From Prorocentrum cordatum (lineage: Eukaryota > Sar > Dinophyceae > Prorocentrales > Prorocentraceae), in contig CAUYUJ010016364.1 in assembly GCA_963575745.1 (NCBI GenBank), forward strand, positions 16,001 through 80,000: 64,000 nucleotides of DNA, read 5' to 3'. Made by a program: the position numbers and the translations under genes. How positions within the stretch are numbered: the stretch's first letter is position 1; each line of letters starts with the position of its first letter. Positions 51,298 to 61,550 of the stretch are shown here, in pieces. Below the pieces are notes generated by a model. That model had not been told where the DNA came from. It ran no database searches and worked only from the letters and a program-made list of their open reading frames with translations.

Positions 51298-51524
51298 CTC
51301 GAAGGTTGCCCCCTCCGGGGAGGGTCCTTCCCGCGCCGCGCCGCAACCGCGCCCTCTCGGTGTCCGGGCGGGGCTCGCGGATTCGGAGCGGGCTCGGCGC
51401 GAAGTCAGCGGCGCGGCGGGACACATCGTGGCCCAAAGGAGCGACGCAAGAAAACCGGGCCGTCCTACGAGGACGTTGGCGCGTAAGCTTTCTGTGTGAT
51501 GCCGCGCGCGTACCGACGAAGGCA
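51298..51524. other. intergenic
   Basis: GC-rich, nothing recognised. Confidence 0.4.
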
Positions 51525-51690
51525 AACGCCATAAACAGAAACTTTCGACGCTCCGCGCAGTGTTCTTAGAGCTGCGCTGGGCCGGACGTCGCCTCTGGTG
51601 CCGCTCCTAGCGCGCTCCACGCGCCAGGGAGGGGGTCCAGCGCAGATCCAGGGAATCTGCGCGCAGCGCCAAGAGTTTCGGCTTATGCAG
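51525..51690 (+). mobile_element. family G foldback element, diverged
   Basis: Arms GCAAACGCCATAAACAGAAA, CTCCGCGCAG and AGCTGCGCTGGGCC pair with GGTCCAGCGCAG, CTGCGCGCAGCG and GGCTTATGC on the right. Centre AGCGCGCTCCACGCGCC. Confidence 0.7.
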
Positions 51691-51805
51691 TGTTTGATAT
51701 TCTTCTAGCGCGAGCGCCCTCATTCCCAGTGCAGCGTGACGCGCCGGCGGCCCGCGTCCTTCTCGGCGGCGCCCGGCGTGGGGTCGCCGTGCCATCTCGC
51801 GTAAG

Positions 51806-52007
51806 TGCGGGCAATGTCTATATCCACATCCAGTGCGTCTTGGAGTTTCGGACACTCTTCCCAAGAAACATGAGGCGCACTGGATATGGATTATAATCTG
51901 CCTCCAAAAGGCTAGGTTTTTATCCATATCCAGTGCGCCTCGGCGTTGCGGCGCTCCTTCCAAGAAAGTCCAAGACGCAGTGGATATGGATAGAAATATT
52001 GCCCGCA
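51806..52007 (+). mobile_element. family J MITE with 5-bp GTAAG target duplication
   Basis: Ends TGCGGGCAATGTCTATATCC and, in the complement, TGCGGGCAATATTTCTATCC. GTAAG occurs at 51801-51805 and 52008-52012. The interior repeats ATATCCAGTGCG in both directions four times. The left junction reads GTAAGT and the right one CCCGCAG. Confidence 0.85.
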
Positions 52008-52264
52008 GTAAGACCCGGTTCTTTTTGTCGTTCATCTGAGGGTCCAGGATCGCGCCGTCAAGGGTGGTCCTCCTAGCTAACAGCAGGTTTCTGCCCCCTC
52101 GACGCTGGCGGCGACGCTGGAACAGGCGTTCAAAGTTAGAAAGAAACGACCTTCGGGGGGCCTGCTTCTGGGCCTGGGACAGGCAGTAAGCATCCCACGG
52201 CGCAGATCCGCACTGGGACAAGCAGCAAGCATCCCACGGCGCAAATCCGCAAGGACGACTGGTA

Positions 52265-52410
52265 CGCGAGGAACAAATAATGGCGTCAATAATGAGGTCC
52301 GCGCGGATTTCTCCGATCGGCGCTGGACCCCTCTTCCTCGGCGCGCGGAATGCGCCAGGGACGGCGCCAGAGGCACCGTCAGCGCCGAAATTTCACGTTC
52401 ATGACATGTT
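52265..52410 (+). mobile_element. family G foldback element, partial
   Basis: GAGGTCCGCGCGGATTTCTC and CGATCGGCGCTGG left; CGCGCGGAATGCGCC centre; CAGCGCCGAAATTTCACG then GTTCATGACA right. Confidence 0.7.
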
Positions 52411-52429
52411 TTGTCCCCCGAGATACGGG

Positions 52430-52475
52430 AGATCGTTCAAGGTTGAACGGTTCACGCGGCATCAGAAATTCCAGC
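52430..52475 (+). repeat. family L dispersed repeat
   Basis: GAGATCGTTCAAGGTTGAAC then GGTTCACGCGGCATCAGAAA. Confidence 0.6.
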
Positions 52476-53119
52476 CGACGTCGTCAAGGCCGAAGTTTGC
52501 TTTCCTTGCTGGTCGCCAGTGGTAGGTTTATCAGTGGCATTCGGCCCACCCCGACACCGCGCCTGGGTTATAGGGAAGAGACTTCTTGATTCTTTGCGAG
52601 GATCTCTTGGGAGGCCTTTCAGAAACATGTTAGAAACGGCTTGGAGGCGCAGGCTCGACCCGCCAGAGTCTCGATTCGCTCGGCTCGCTTCGCCAAGCTC
52701 GGGCTCCAGAGCGGCGCCAGAGCGCGTGCTCGGTGCAGGGCCATGGCGGCGCTGCGCCCGGGTCGCGGCGGCTCTCTGCAGGCGCAGCTGCGGGCTTGGG
52801 CCGCGGCCGAGCTGCGCAAGCGAGGCAGCTTGCACGGGCTGCTGGATCTTGACATCGACGCTCGGGCGGCTATAGGGTGCTGACGCCTGGTGCTTTCGGC
52901 GACGCGACGTGCCTGCGGCGGCCCTGCGGCGGCCCTGCGCGCGGTTCAGCGCCTGGGTCGCGGCCCCGGCACCCGCTGGCCCTGCTGCCGCGGGCCGCGG
53001 CGGAGGCGCGCCGCTCGAGGCGCGGAGCCGGTTGCGCCGGCCTCCGGCGGCGGGCGGCGAGGCGGCGACGCGGCGCCGAAGGGCGGCCATGGAGCCGCGG
53101 CCGCGGGCTATAGCTGTGC
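52476..53119. other. GC-rich intergenic
   Basis: Ala/Arg-type ORFs only. One stretch (SLQAQLRAWAAAELRKRGSL near 52774) looks helical but is too short to call. Confidence 0.4.
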
Positions 53120-53301
53120 CAAATCCCCTCGCGAGCAAGGAAAAAATCTCGACGGGAGGCGTTTATCGGCCATCATGGGGCGCTCAACGGGCTTCGGGGC
53201 CGCCAAGAAACGACGCAGGATGACCAGCCGGTCCCGGGGAACAGGTCGAGAACTCCGGGGTTCGACGTCGTGAAAAAATCATGACGCCCGGGGTCTGGGC
53301 A
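53120..53301 (+). mobile_element. family A MITE, diverged left end
   Basis: Core GGCCGCCAAGAAACGACGCA; right hairpin GTCGTGAAAAAATCATGACG then CCCGGGGTCTGGG. Confidence 0.8.
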
Positions 53302-53339
53302 CCTAGCTCTCGGGGCCGCCGTCGCGGCCTCGCTCCGGG

Positions 53340-53545
53340 TGTAGCCAATACCCTGGTTAAGTGAAGCCTGTTAGTGATTGAGCCCCGAAGCCCAAAAATA
53401 TGCACTGGAATCACTAAACCAGGTCTGCCGTAGCTGGTGTCTTCGGATGACGGCAGTTCCGGTTAGTGGAATGGGGCGGGGGGGGGCGTTCCCCAGTAGA
53501 CATTACTAAACCAGGTCCCACTAAACCCAGTTCTGCCAACGCCCG
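53340..53545. repeat. CACTAAACCAGGT repeats and a TTAGTGATT hairpin
   Basis: TTAGTGATT (53371) and AATCACTAA (53411) are inverted. CACTAAACCAGG and TACTAAACCAGG follow, then CCACTAAACCCAGTTCTGCC shared with 8848. Confidence 0.55.
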
Positions 53546-54009
53546 ATCGCTGGTCGCGACCTGTCGGCGACATTCCCGCTGGTGCCGCTGCAGCCCCGCA
53601 GCGCCAGCTGGTCATTCGCCGTGCTGCTGCAGACCATCTGTCATTGTTGCGTGACGGCGCGGCGCCTCAAGTGCGGGGCGGTCATCGCCGCCGAAGGCCG
53701 TATAGCTGGGGCGCTCTGGTCCTTCGCCAGCCTGCTGCTCGGCTCGTCCTGCTCTTGCGCCTACGTCGCCCTGCGGCTGCGCAGACGCGGCGCGTTGGCC
53801 CTGCGCGCCAAGCCGTGCGCGCCGCGAGGCTGCGCGGGCTGCGCGCGTCGGGCAGCGTCGCGCCTTCGTCCTCGCCCGAAGCGTGCTCCCGGCGGGGCCC
53901 GAGGGCACCGCTTTCACAGCTAGACGGGCGCCCGCGCGCGGGCGAGTAGCGCGGTGTGGTGGCGGATCAGGGATCGCCGCGATGGCGTTTAGCGCAGCAG
54001 CAGCGAAGA
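53546..54009. other. GC-rich intergenic
   Basis: No supportable gene; ORFs are Ala/Arg-rich in every frame. Confidence 0.4.
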
Positions 54010-54320
54010 AACGCCGATTCTCCCTGCTCGATTCGCCCTGCTCGATCTACGCGGCTCGATTTGCCCGGGGCTCGATTCGCCCAGGTTCAGTTCGCCGGAG
54101 TACCGGTTCGCCCGCCCTACCCGATCCGACCCGTTAGGGCCCGCCCGCCCGACCCGACCCGCCCGTTAGGGTCCGCCCGCCCGACCCGACCCGCCCGTTA
54201 GGGTTCGCCGATTTGCGCGTGCTAATTCGATGATGCGTCATGTTTTATAATCTCCCGCCCGCCCGACCCACCTTTCTTTTAGGGTTCGCCCGCCCGTCCC
54301 GACCCGCCCGTTCGGGTCCG
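54010..54320 (+). repeat. GCTCGATTCGCCC and CCCGCCCGTTAGGG minisatellites
   Basis: 54025-54110 repeats GCTCGATTCGCCC-like units. 54120-54300 repeats CCCGACCCGACCCGCCCGTT then AGGG at about 45-bp spacing. Confidence 0.75.
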
Positions 54321-54324
54321 TCCA

Positions 54325-54425
54325 CTTGCTCCCCCTCCTTCCTCCCTCCTCCTCCCGCTCGTTTACTTTTCCTCCTCCTCCTCCTCCTCTTCCTCCTCCT
54401 CCTCCTCCTCCTCCTCCTCCTCCTG
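54325..54425 (+). repeat. (CTC)n pyrimidine tract
   Basis: CTC units between the two opposed minisatellites. Confidence 0.95.
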
Positions 54426-54435
54426 TGGGTCCTGA

Positions 54436-54680
54436 GTGTGTCCAGCGAGGCGAGCCCCGGCGAAGCAAGCCCTGGCGAAACGAACCCTGGCGAACAGAGC
54501 CCCGGAGAACCAAACCACGGCGAATCGAGTCGGGCGGCCAGAAACCCCAGCGAACCGAGTTTGGCGAATCGAGTTAGGCGAACCCAGCCTTGGCGAAGCG
54601 AGCCCGGGCGAACTAAACCCCCGCGAACCAAGCCCCGGCGAACCGAACCCCAGCGAACCGAGGTTCCGACGGACCAAGTC
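54436..54680 (+). repeat. 15-bp GGCGAACCGAGCCCC minisatellite
   Basis: About sixteen degenerate 15-bp units. Because 15 is a multiple of three, all frames repeat five-residue patterns (for example GEPSP). It is the reverse complement of the unit at 54025-54110. I do not call it a gene. Confidence 0.75.
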
Positions 54681-54975
54681 CGTGTCGGTTTTGGAATGTT
54701 TTGTGAGGGTTTGGGGGGGCATCTTGGGGCCTCCTCGGGGGCCGCCTGCGACGAGAGCAGGATGTGAGGAAGACCAGAGCCGAGGTGTGAGCAATCGAGG
54801 AGGATGGATATGCGAATAAGGAATACGAGGATGGATGAGAGAAGCAGTAGAAACGTGGAACATCACTCCTCTCTCTCTCTCTCTTTCTCTCTCGTTCTCT
54901 GATCCTGTCTCCCTAACTATCCACTCCGCCGTCCCATGCACACTCCTCTTCCTCATCATCATCGTCGTCATCATC

Positions 54976-55007
<32 letters not shown>

Positions 55008-55009
55008 CC

Positions 55010-55040
<31 letters not shown>

Positions 55041-55945
55041 TATCATCATCCTGATGCCCCCTCCGCTCTCTCTCGTTGTCATCCCCTTCTTTCCTCCCCG
55101 CACGAGGAGCATGGGGGGGAAGAGGAGAGAGGGTTGGGTGGATACGTCACCGGGAGGGGGGAGGCCAGAGCGACGAGGGCGGGGGGCGATCGGAGCGGGA
55201 AGGACGATGACGACGGATGGGGAGGGGAACGTAAGGCTTCGGTGGAAGTCCTGGAGGCCTCGCGCGGCGCGCTGTAGTTGTAGTGTCTATAGTCCGCACG
55301 CCCGCCCCCTCCAGGTATATGGGGCGACGTTCGCGAGGCGACGCTTCTGCGTACGTCCGCCGTAAATCCGACCTGGGTCCGACGTAAGTCCGACGTGAAC
55401 CCGAAGTGGATTCGACGTAACTTGGGCCTCGAGCTGCCACGCGATGTCCACAGGGCTCTCATCACCCCCCGCCTCCTTTCTTCTCCCTCCTCCCTCCTCA
55501 TTGATTCACTCGGTGATGCGGACGAGGTCGCATCGAAGCGCCGATGCCTTCGAGCCCCCTCCCCGCGACCTGCGGGGGCAGGGCGACTCACAACCAAGTG
55601 GTAACAAGAGAGATAAGCAAGAAGGATAAGGGATACCTGTGACGGGGACTCCTCCCTCCTCCTCCCCCTCTTCATTTTCGGTCATTGGCACGCCCTTCTC
55701 TGCCGCAATTGTACATCGATGGCAGACGCGGAATTTGAGCAGGCTCAGGATATGCCTTCTCGCTCAGGGTGAGCCGGCTTTCATTTTGATATGGCTCTGT
55801 TCTGGGATTCGGTAATCCGATTCTCCTCTTTCTCCCCTTTGCCTCCTCCTCCTGCCCTCTCCCTCTTCCTCACCCGCCGAGGACGACGACGACGAAAGCC
55901 ACGACGACGAACGCCACGAAGACAAAAGCCACGACGACGAAAGCC

Positions 55946-56006
<61 letters not shown>

Positions 56007-56184
56007 CGGCGAGGCGCTCTGCTGGCCCCCCCCTGGCGCGCTCACGCCCTGGGACCGGCTGCCCTCCGTGGGCACCTGGCTGCGGGCGGCGCCGGTGTGG
56101 CCGGAGGCGTCGCCGCCGCCGTCGCCTCCTCTTCGGGGCTTTCGGAGACCGGGGGCAACGCTTCGGGGCAGCGTTAGGGGGGTC
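54681..56184. repeat. intergenic with TC, CAT and CGA microsatellites
   Basis: (CT)n at 54868-54895; (CAT)n at 54956-55050 with interruptions; ACGTAAGTCCGACG-type short repeats at 55330-55430; (CGA)n at 55878-56003. No supportable gene. Confidence 0.55.
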
Positions 56185-56480
56185 TGTTTTGGGAGGTCTT
56201 CGGGCGTTGTCGTTGGCTCCTGAAGGTTTTCCTGCCCTGGGGTGCGTTTCAGCGGCTGCGCCTCGCCGAGAGCGTTCCAGGGACTTTCGGGGACCAGGGG
56301 CAACATTGGGGGGGAAGATGCTCAGGGGGGAGCAGGCCCCCTTAGGTGTTCGAGGTTTGAGATTTTCAAGTGTTCTCGTCGGTTCTCCGCAGCTTTCCAG
56401 CCTCGGGGTGCCTTCCGGTAGCTACACTTCGCCGAGAGTGTTCTAGGGCACCTGGATCGTCCCGAACGGCCGCCAGAGAG
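56185..56480 (+). repeat. two family N repeats
   Basis: 56190-56300 and 56350-56470 each carry GTNTTCGGGNGTTNTCGTYG, CTCCTGAAGGTTTTCCTGCC-like and GCTGCGCCTCGCCGAGAGCG-like segments, also seen at 44510 and 13310. Confidence 0.6.
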
Positions 56481-56669
56481 CCGAGTTCATGACCCGAAAG
56501 CTGCGGGGCAACGAGGTGGGTATGGGCTCAGGGGGGGGACGCATCGACCCCCAATCGCCGTGGATCTCGGATAGGTGCGGGCAATATTGTTTTCATCGCT
56601 TCGCTCATTCCGCCAGCCCATATTGCACACCGCGGTCGACTGGCCGAGTGGTCGTTGGCAGTGCGCGGG

Positions 56670-57200
56670 CGTCGTGGGGGTCTATTGGGGCCTCTCGGGG
56701 GCATCTTGGGAGCCTCTTAGGGCCCTTCTTGGGGGCCTCCATGGGACCTCTCTGCACGAAATGTCAGTTCGGGTCCCTCGTCTGGGCCCGCTCTTGGAGC
56801 CGTCTTGGGAGCCTCTTCGGCCATCTTGGAGGCCTCTGAGGCTGTCTTGGGGCCCTCTGGGGCCGTTTTGGGCGCTCTTGGAGGCCTCTTGGGTTGCGCT
56901 GGGGCGATCCTGGAAGCCTCTTTGGCCGTCTTGGAGCGCTGGTCAGCCCCCAAGGCGAGAACGCCAAAAACCTTGAATAACGTAAACAAATCACCAATGT
57001 CTGCCTCTGTGGGCCCTCTCGGGAGGTCTCATGGAGGCCTCCGGGGGGGTCTTGCAGGCGCTTCGGGCTGTCTGGAGGCCATCTTTGGCGTCTTGGATCG
57101 CTCTTGGGCCGTCTCGGTGTATGTCGAGCTCTCTTGGAGGCCACTTGAAGCGCTCCTTGAACGCTCTCGGGAGCCTGCTGGGACCTCGCCGGGACCTGCC
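56670..57200 (+). repeat. GGCCGTCTTGGGAGCCTC degenerate repeat region
   Basis: Units of 15-30 bp built on CTTGGGGGCCTCT or GGCCGTCTTGGA. 60030-60480 is a second region of the same kind, sharing TCAGTCCGAGT/TCAGTTCGGGT. The Leu/Gly/Ala/Trp-rich ORFs follow the repeat. Confidence 0.65.
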
Positions 57201-57339
57201 CGTGACTTGCCCGGAACTTGCGGGGACCTTGTTCTTGTACTTTCGTCCTGGGACCCCCAGGGGTGGCCCCGCGCGCGCGAATTAGGATATGTCAACCAGT
57301 CACCGGATATCTTAGCATGCCCTCGGCCCGTTGGGCTGG

Positions 57340-57535
57340 CGATTACCCATATCCAGTGCGTTTTGGACTTTCTTGGAAGGGGCGCCACAAAATCGAGGCG
57401 CACTGGATATGGATTGAAGTCGAGCCTCGAGGGGGCATATTGTTTTCCATATTCATTGAACCTCGGGTTCTGGGGAAGGGTGCCGAGAATCCAAGCTGCA
57501 GTTGATATTAACAGAAGTACTGCCCGCAATATGGG
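57340..57535 (+). mobile_element. family J MITE, older copy
   Basis: CCATATCCAGTGCGTTTTGG and AGGCGCACTGGATATGGATT; right end ends ACTGCCCGCAAT. The left terminus is degraded. Confidence 0.7.
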
Positions 57536-57693
57536 CCCGATGGCCCACCCCACCAGGAAACGTGAGAATTCACTAGAACATCGGGGGCCTGTCGCCGCTG
57601 CGTCGGCGATGGATCGCCGATATCAGATCAATGTTCCCCCCCTCAGCCTCTCCCCCCCTGACGTGCCCCCATAAACCAGGCATGATCACGCCG
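57536..57693. other. intergenic
   Basis: Nothing recognised. Confidence 0.4.
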
Positions 57694-57872
57694 TGAATAA
57701 AAAACATCCGGACAGATGTTTTGTCCTAGTCTTCGGCCTCTGGAGGCCCTCGCTGGGCCCATGCAGACTGTCGAACAGTCAAGCACCGACGCTGAATGAG
57801 AATCCGGTCCCGGGGAAGGGGTCGGGACTTCCGGGGACCGCGTGCAGAAATCAAGACGCCGCATGTCTGGGA
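57694..57872 (+). mobile_element. family A MITE, old copy
   Basis: Core GGCCTCTGGAGGCCCTCGCT and CCGGTCCCGGGGAAGGGGTC; right end AAGACGCCGCATGTCTGGG. Confidence 0.75.
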
Positions 57873-58002
57873 AGGCGCCCTGGGCTCGAGGTGCCCGCCA
57901 CCAGCTCCTCGGAACGCTCTGGAGCCCCTCCTCCTGGGCCTCGGCAGAGGTGCTCTGGAGGCCGTGGCCTCCTTGGAAAGCCTGGGGGCACCTTGGGCCA
58001 GG

Positions 58003-58191
58003 CCCAGAGATCCGACGCTCCCCCAAAAAATCAAGGGGCGGGTTTTAGCCCGTTGTCGGCCTCCGGGAGCTTTCGCTGGGCCTCGGGAGCGTCAACAGAA
58101 CCATTCAGGACGAACAGTCAGCCCTGGGGAAGCGGTCCGGACCTCCGGGGCTCACGCATCGAACAAATTTTGGGCGGTCGGATGTCTGGGG
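58003..58191 (+). mobile_element. family A MITE, CCCAGAGATCC subfamily
   Basis: Left CCCAGAGATCCGACGC; core GGGCCTCGGGAGCGTCAACA; right GGGCGGTCGGATGTCTGGG. Confidence 0.75.
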
Positions 58192-58776
58192 GGGGGGCTT
58201 TTCCAGCAACTCCCGAAGGAGGGGATCGAGGCTCGCGGGCGTCGTCGGCCCAGGCTGCGCCTCGGGAGAGGCCGCCATGGAGACCGCCGACGAGGCGGTC
58301 GCCGTGGGCGCCTCCAGCGCGCCTGCGCCATCGTCCTCGTCGTGGTGGCCGTCTCCCCCGGGTTTGTGCTCGTCGTCGTGGGCGGCGGGAGGCCGCTGGA
58401 GGCGTTCGTCGTGGGTGCCTCCGGCGCCTTCCGGTCCTCTTCGCGGTGGCCATCCCCGGGGTGGCAGTGGATGGACGGAGTCCCTCGAGCGAGGGCTCCT
58501 TTCCGCAGGGGGCCGCGCGCCTGGCGGCGGACGCCGCGACCCTGCAGCGACCAATGGGGGGGTTTGCTGTAGCCAGCGCCTGGTCAGCGGCCAGGGGAGC
58601 GGCGCCGCCTGGCCGCCCGGGCGGGGGAGGTGCCAAGCGGGGGCCTCTGTCCCAAGGCACGGCCGCCTGGGGCCCTGCCTGACTCCCCAGCCGCTGCACC
58701 TGTCAGCGCACGGCTTGTCATCGCGGACGTCGGTTGTGTCTTCGGTGCCGTGGTCGCCGTCGCCCTCGCCATCCCC
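58192..58776. other. GC-rich intergenic
   Basis: No supportable gene. Confidence 0.4.
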
Positions 58777-58963
58777 AGACCCCCTCGGGCAGGGAAGGAA
58801 TCCTGGCGGGAGGTTCTTGCCAGACTTTCGGCTTTTGGGTGCCCTAACGGGCCGTGGGGACCGTCAGAAAACGACTCAGCATGAGAAGCTGGTCCAGGGG
58901 AGCGGACCGAGACGTCCGAGGGTCGACAGCAGGAACAAGATTCCTGGCGTCGGGGGTCTGGGG
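58777..58963 (+). mobile_element. family A MITE with altered hairpins
   Basis: CCCAGACCCCCTCGGGCAGG left, GGCGTCGGGGGTCTGGG right. The usual GTCATGA-TCATGAC hairpins are replaced at both ends by CAGGGAAGGAATCCTG and CAGGAACAAGATTCCTG. Confidence 0.85.
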
Positions 58964-58978
58964 TCCGCTTCCAGAGTC

Positions 58979-59131
58979 AGGAGGAAAAGAAACACACAGA
59001 CACAATTAATCCTCGATTCCCCAGAAAATACGGGAAAATATGGGAAGTGGGGGGGGGGGAGACAAAAACCCAGAAAATATGTGAAAATATGGGGGATATT
59101 TTTATTTGTGTGTATTTATTTGTGTGTCCTG
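58979..59131 (+). mobile_element. family D element flanked by 17-bp direct repeat
   Basis: GGGTCCGCTTCCAGAGT at 58961-58977 and GGGTCCGCCTCCAGAGT at 59132-59148 (one mismatch) bracket a full family D element. The left copy overlaps the last bases of the preceding family A element. Confidence 0.8.
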
Positions 59132-59148
59132 GGGTCCGCCTCCAGAGT

Positions 59149-60029
59149 GCGGGCCCGATGTAAGGTCCCGGTTGATGCCTCGGCCTCGGGATGGGGGGGC
59201 AATGTCGGGCGTTCGAAAAAATCCTAGCATTTTCTGCGTGTGGAGGGCAAAGGGTGAAGTCTGAAAGGCCGTTTCGATTGAGTTTCGAGGTTCGAAGCTG
59301 CAAAAGGTGAATTCCAAGACGGGTTGATTTTCGAGGTGCACAAGCCCATCTGTATTTCACCCTGAGCCCTCTACCCTAAGAACATGCTTAGAGAATACTT
59401 CGCCTTCGGGAGTCCGGGAAAAAGTGACAGCTCGCCGTCTGCGGAAGGCCTGCGGAAGGCAGCAGGTGTCAAGCAAGGGTGGATCTACTGGCGGGTGCCG
59501 GCGGGAGGTTGGCGGAAACCGGCGGAAGGCCAATTGGGCCGCGTGCGTGAGGTCAGCGCAAGGGCATGAGCAACCATGCTTACCAGAGTCGCCCAACTGA
59601 GAGCTGGGGATTTGACACCGCGTGGGGGGGTAATAAGCAGTGGGCGAGCGAGGGGGGCAGTGACACAGGTGTGCAGTGCGTTCAGAAGACGGACGCACGA
59701 TGCAGGGTCGATAACGAAGGGCGCTGGACACGAACATGCCGCATTCAGAACGCAGCATGTAGAGTGCCCAACGTACGGAGAAGACTTCATGTGGTTTCGC
59801 ATGCATCCCACCGATGGCCGCCCCGCCCGATATGTTGGTCCAGCCCCCTTTACACGCGCGCCGAATCCGCCCTCCGCGCGAGAACCTTCGGGAAAACCTC
59901 TACTAAACAACCGTCCGTCTCGATCGGTCCCTCTACCAAGCTCTCTTTCGATCTATCTGCCGACGCCTTCATCAATGTCAAGAGACGCCATTCCGCCGAC
60001 CCCGAGAAGTGGGGCGCATTTCGTGGGTG
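59149..60029. other. intergenic, nothing recognised
   Basis: Balanced composition, with GGCGGGNGCCGGCGG-like short repeats at 59485-59530. No gene recognised. Confidence 0.4.
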
Positions 60030-60480
60030 AAGCCAGTCGGGGCCTCTTGGGGACCTCTTTTAAGCCTCTCGGTGCTTCTTCTGGCCTTTTGGGAGTTTCT
60101 TGGGCGCCTGCTGGCGGTCTCGGGGGTCCTTGGGGCGGAGGGTTCGGAATGTCAGTCCGAGTTGCGTGGGGGGGGCCTTCTGGGGCCCTGTTCTCTTGGG
60201 CCATGTTGGGCGATTCGTGGGCCGGCTTGGCAACTTTTTCGGCCGCCTTGAGACTTCTGGTCTTCCCAGGGGCTTCTTGGGCCGTCTTGGAGCGGTCATG
60301 GGGGCCTCTTGAGATGGCATGGACGCTGTTGAGACCAACCGTGCGAACATGTTCAGAATATATATCTTTTCAAACGGGTTTCGGCGATTCTTGCTGTTGG
60401 TGGCCCTCGCGGGGGTCGTTTTGGAGCCTTCGTGGGGCGTCTTTGAGGCCTCTTTGGCAATCATGAGGCTATCTGAGTCG
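60030..60480 (+). repeat. GGCCGTCTTGG-type degenerate repeat region
   Basis: Second region of the type at 56670-57200. Confidence 0.6.
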
Positions 60481-60598
60481 TCTTCCAGAACTCATGTAAG
60501 CGTAGATCGATTGTCAGGCATCTTGGAGACCACAAGGTGCAGAAATGGAGGCTCGTGGAGGCCCCTGGGGATCGTTGGGTGAACTCGGCCCCTCTCTA

Positions 60599-60774
60599 CA
60601 CTCGACCAGGATAGTATGGATGCGCGGTAAGGATGCAAGGGCCTTGGAACGCCATGTTGACGTTTTCCGTGCGGGGCGCAGCAGAATGCCGAAGGATGCC
60701 GAATACCGAATGGGCAGGGATGCAAGGGTAGCCTTGGAAAGTTGCCCCGTCCTTACTATCATGGTTGACCGTAC
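60599..60774 (+). repeat. family M dispersed repeat
   Basis: Differs from 25092-25265 at only about a dozen positions, with sharp edges at ACTCGACCAGGATAGT and ATGGTTGACCGTA. Confidence 0.85.
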
Positions 60775-61016
60775 TTATCGGTCTCACAAGTTGCCGACCG
60801 ATCTCACTACTAATCAACATATTTCTCCCGTCATGGTAATCTTACACCTGGTATCTGTATATCGGGGTCACAGTCTCTGTCTATATCGGTCTCACTGGCA
60901 GCGTCGAGCCATGAGCAACAGTAGTACCGTGCAGCCCTCAGCTGCCGCACGCCTGCCTCGTAGTCCAGCGCGTGCTGCGGGTGGTCACGGCCACTTTCGA
61001 CGCGACCCTGGATCGA

Positions 61017-61205
61017 AGACGAAAACAACTGCATAAACATAAATGTTTGGCGCCCCGCGCGGATTCATGGGATCCGCGCTGGGCCCCCCTGCAGCGCCTC
61101 TGGCGCCGCCCCTGGCGCGCTTCGCGCGCCAGGGAGGGGTGGGAGGGCCCAGCGCAGACCCAAGAAATTCCGCGCGGAGCGCCCAAAGTTCTTTTTTGCA
61201 CGCGC
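61017..61205 (+). mobile_element. family G foldback element, diverged
   Basis: CATAAACATAAATGTTTGGC, GCCCCGCGCGGATTCATGGG left; GAAATTCCGCGCGGAGCGCC right; hairpin centre CCTGGCGCGCTTCGCGCGCC then AGG. Confidence 0.75.
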
Positions 61206-61550
61206 TGTCGGTGCTTTTAGTTTTGTCCTGAGGATGTCGCGTGTTCTCCTTTCGGCGACGCGCCCGGGAGAGAAGGCAGAGGGAGCGGGCATTCTCAGAA
61301 GGCCGAGCAGGCCTTCGGCCCTCCGACGCCACCCGTTGGGCTTCTCAGCCAGCGACGCTGCGCCAGATGCGCCTGCCGGAGCGGTGCGCCGGCCTGCAGC
61401 TGGACCTGCCGCCTCGCGCGGTGCCGCTCGCGCGGCGCGCGCGGTTGGCGGAGACCGGGCTTGCCCCGAGGATCGGCCGCGGGCAGCTGGGAGGTTCTGA
61501 GGGTGGAGCCTGCCCCCCATGACTGCGTCCACGCGGCCTTGTCCGAACCC
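61206..61550. other. GC-rich intergenic
   Basis: No supportable gene. Confidence 0.4.

Noticed and set aside
52874-53950. Ala/Arg-rich ORFs in the GC-rich block
   Set aside because: High GC removes stops in all frames; no domain or preferred frame is visible.
54120-54300. TTAGGG/TTTAGGG telomere-like repeats
   Set aside because: Each TTAGGG is separated by about 40 bp of CCCGCCCGACC sequence; this is a GC-rich minisatellite, not a telomere tract.
55870-56010. Asp/Arg-rich coding region
   Set aside because: It is a (CGA)n microsatellite readable in all frames.
56575-57674. Trp/Leu/Gly-rich ORF resembling a membrane protein
   Set aside because: It follows the CTTGGGGGCCTCT degenerate repeat, and the same pattern appears in another frame at 60030-60480.
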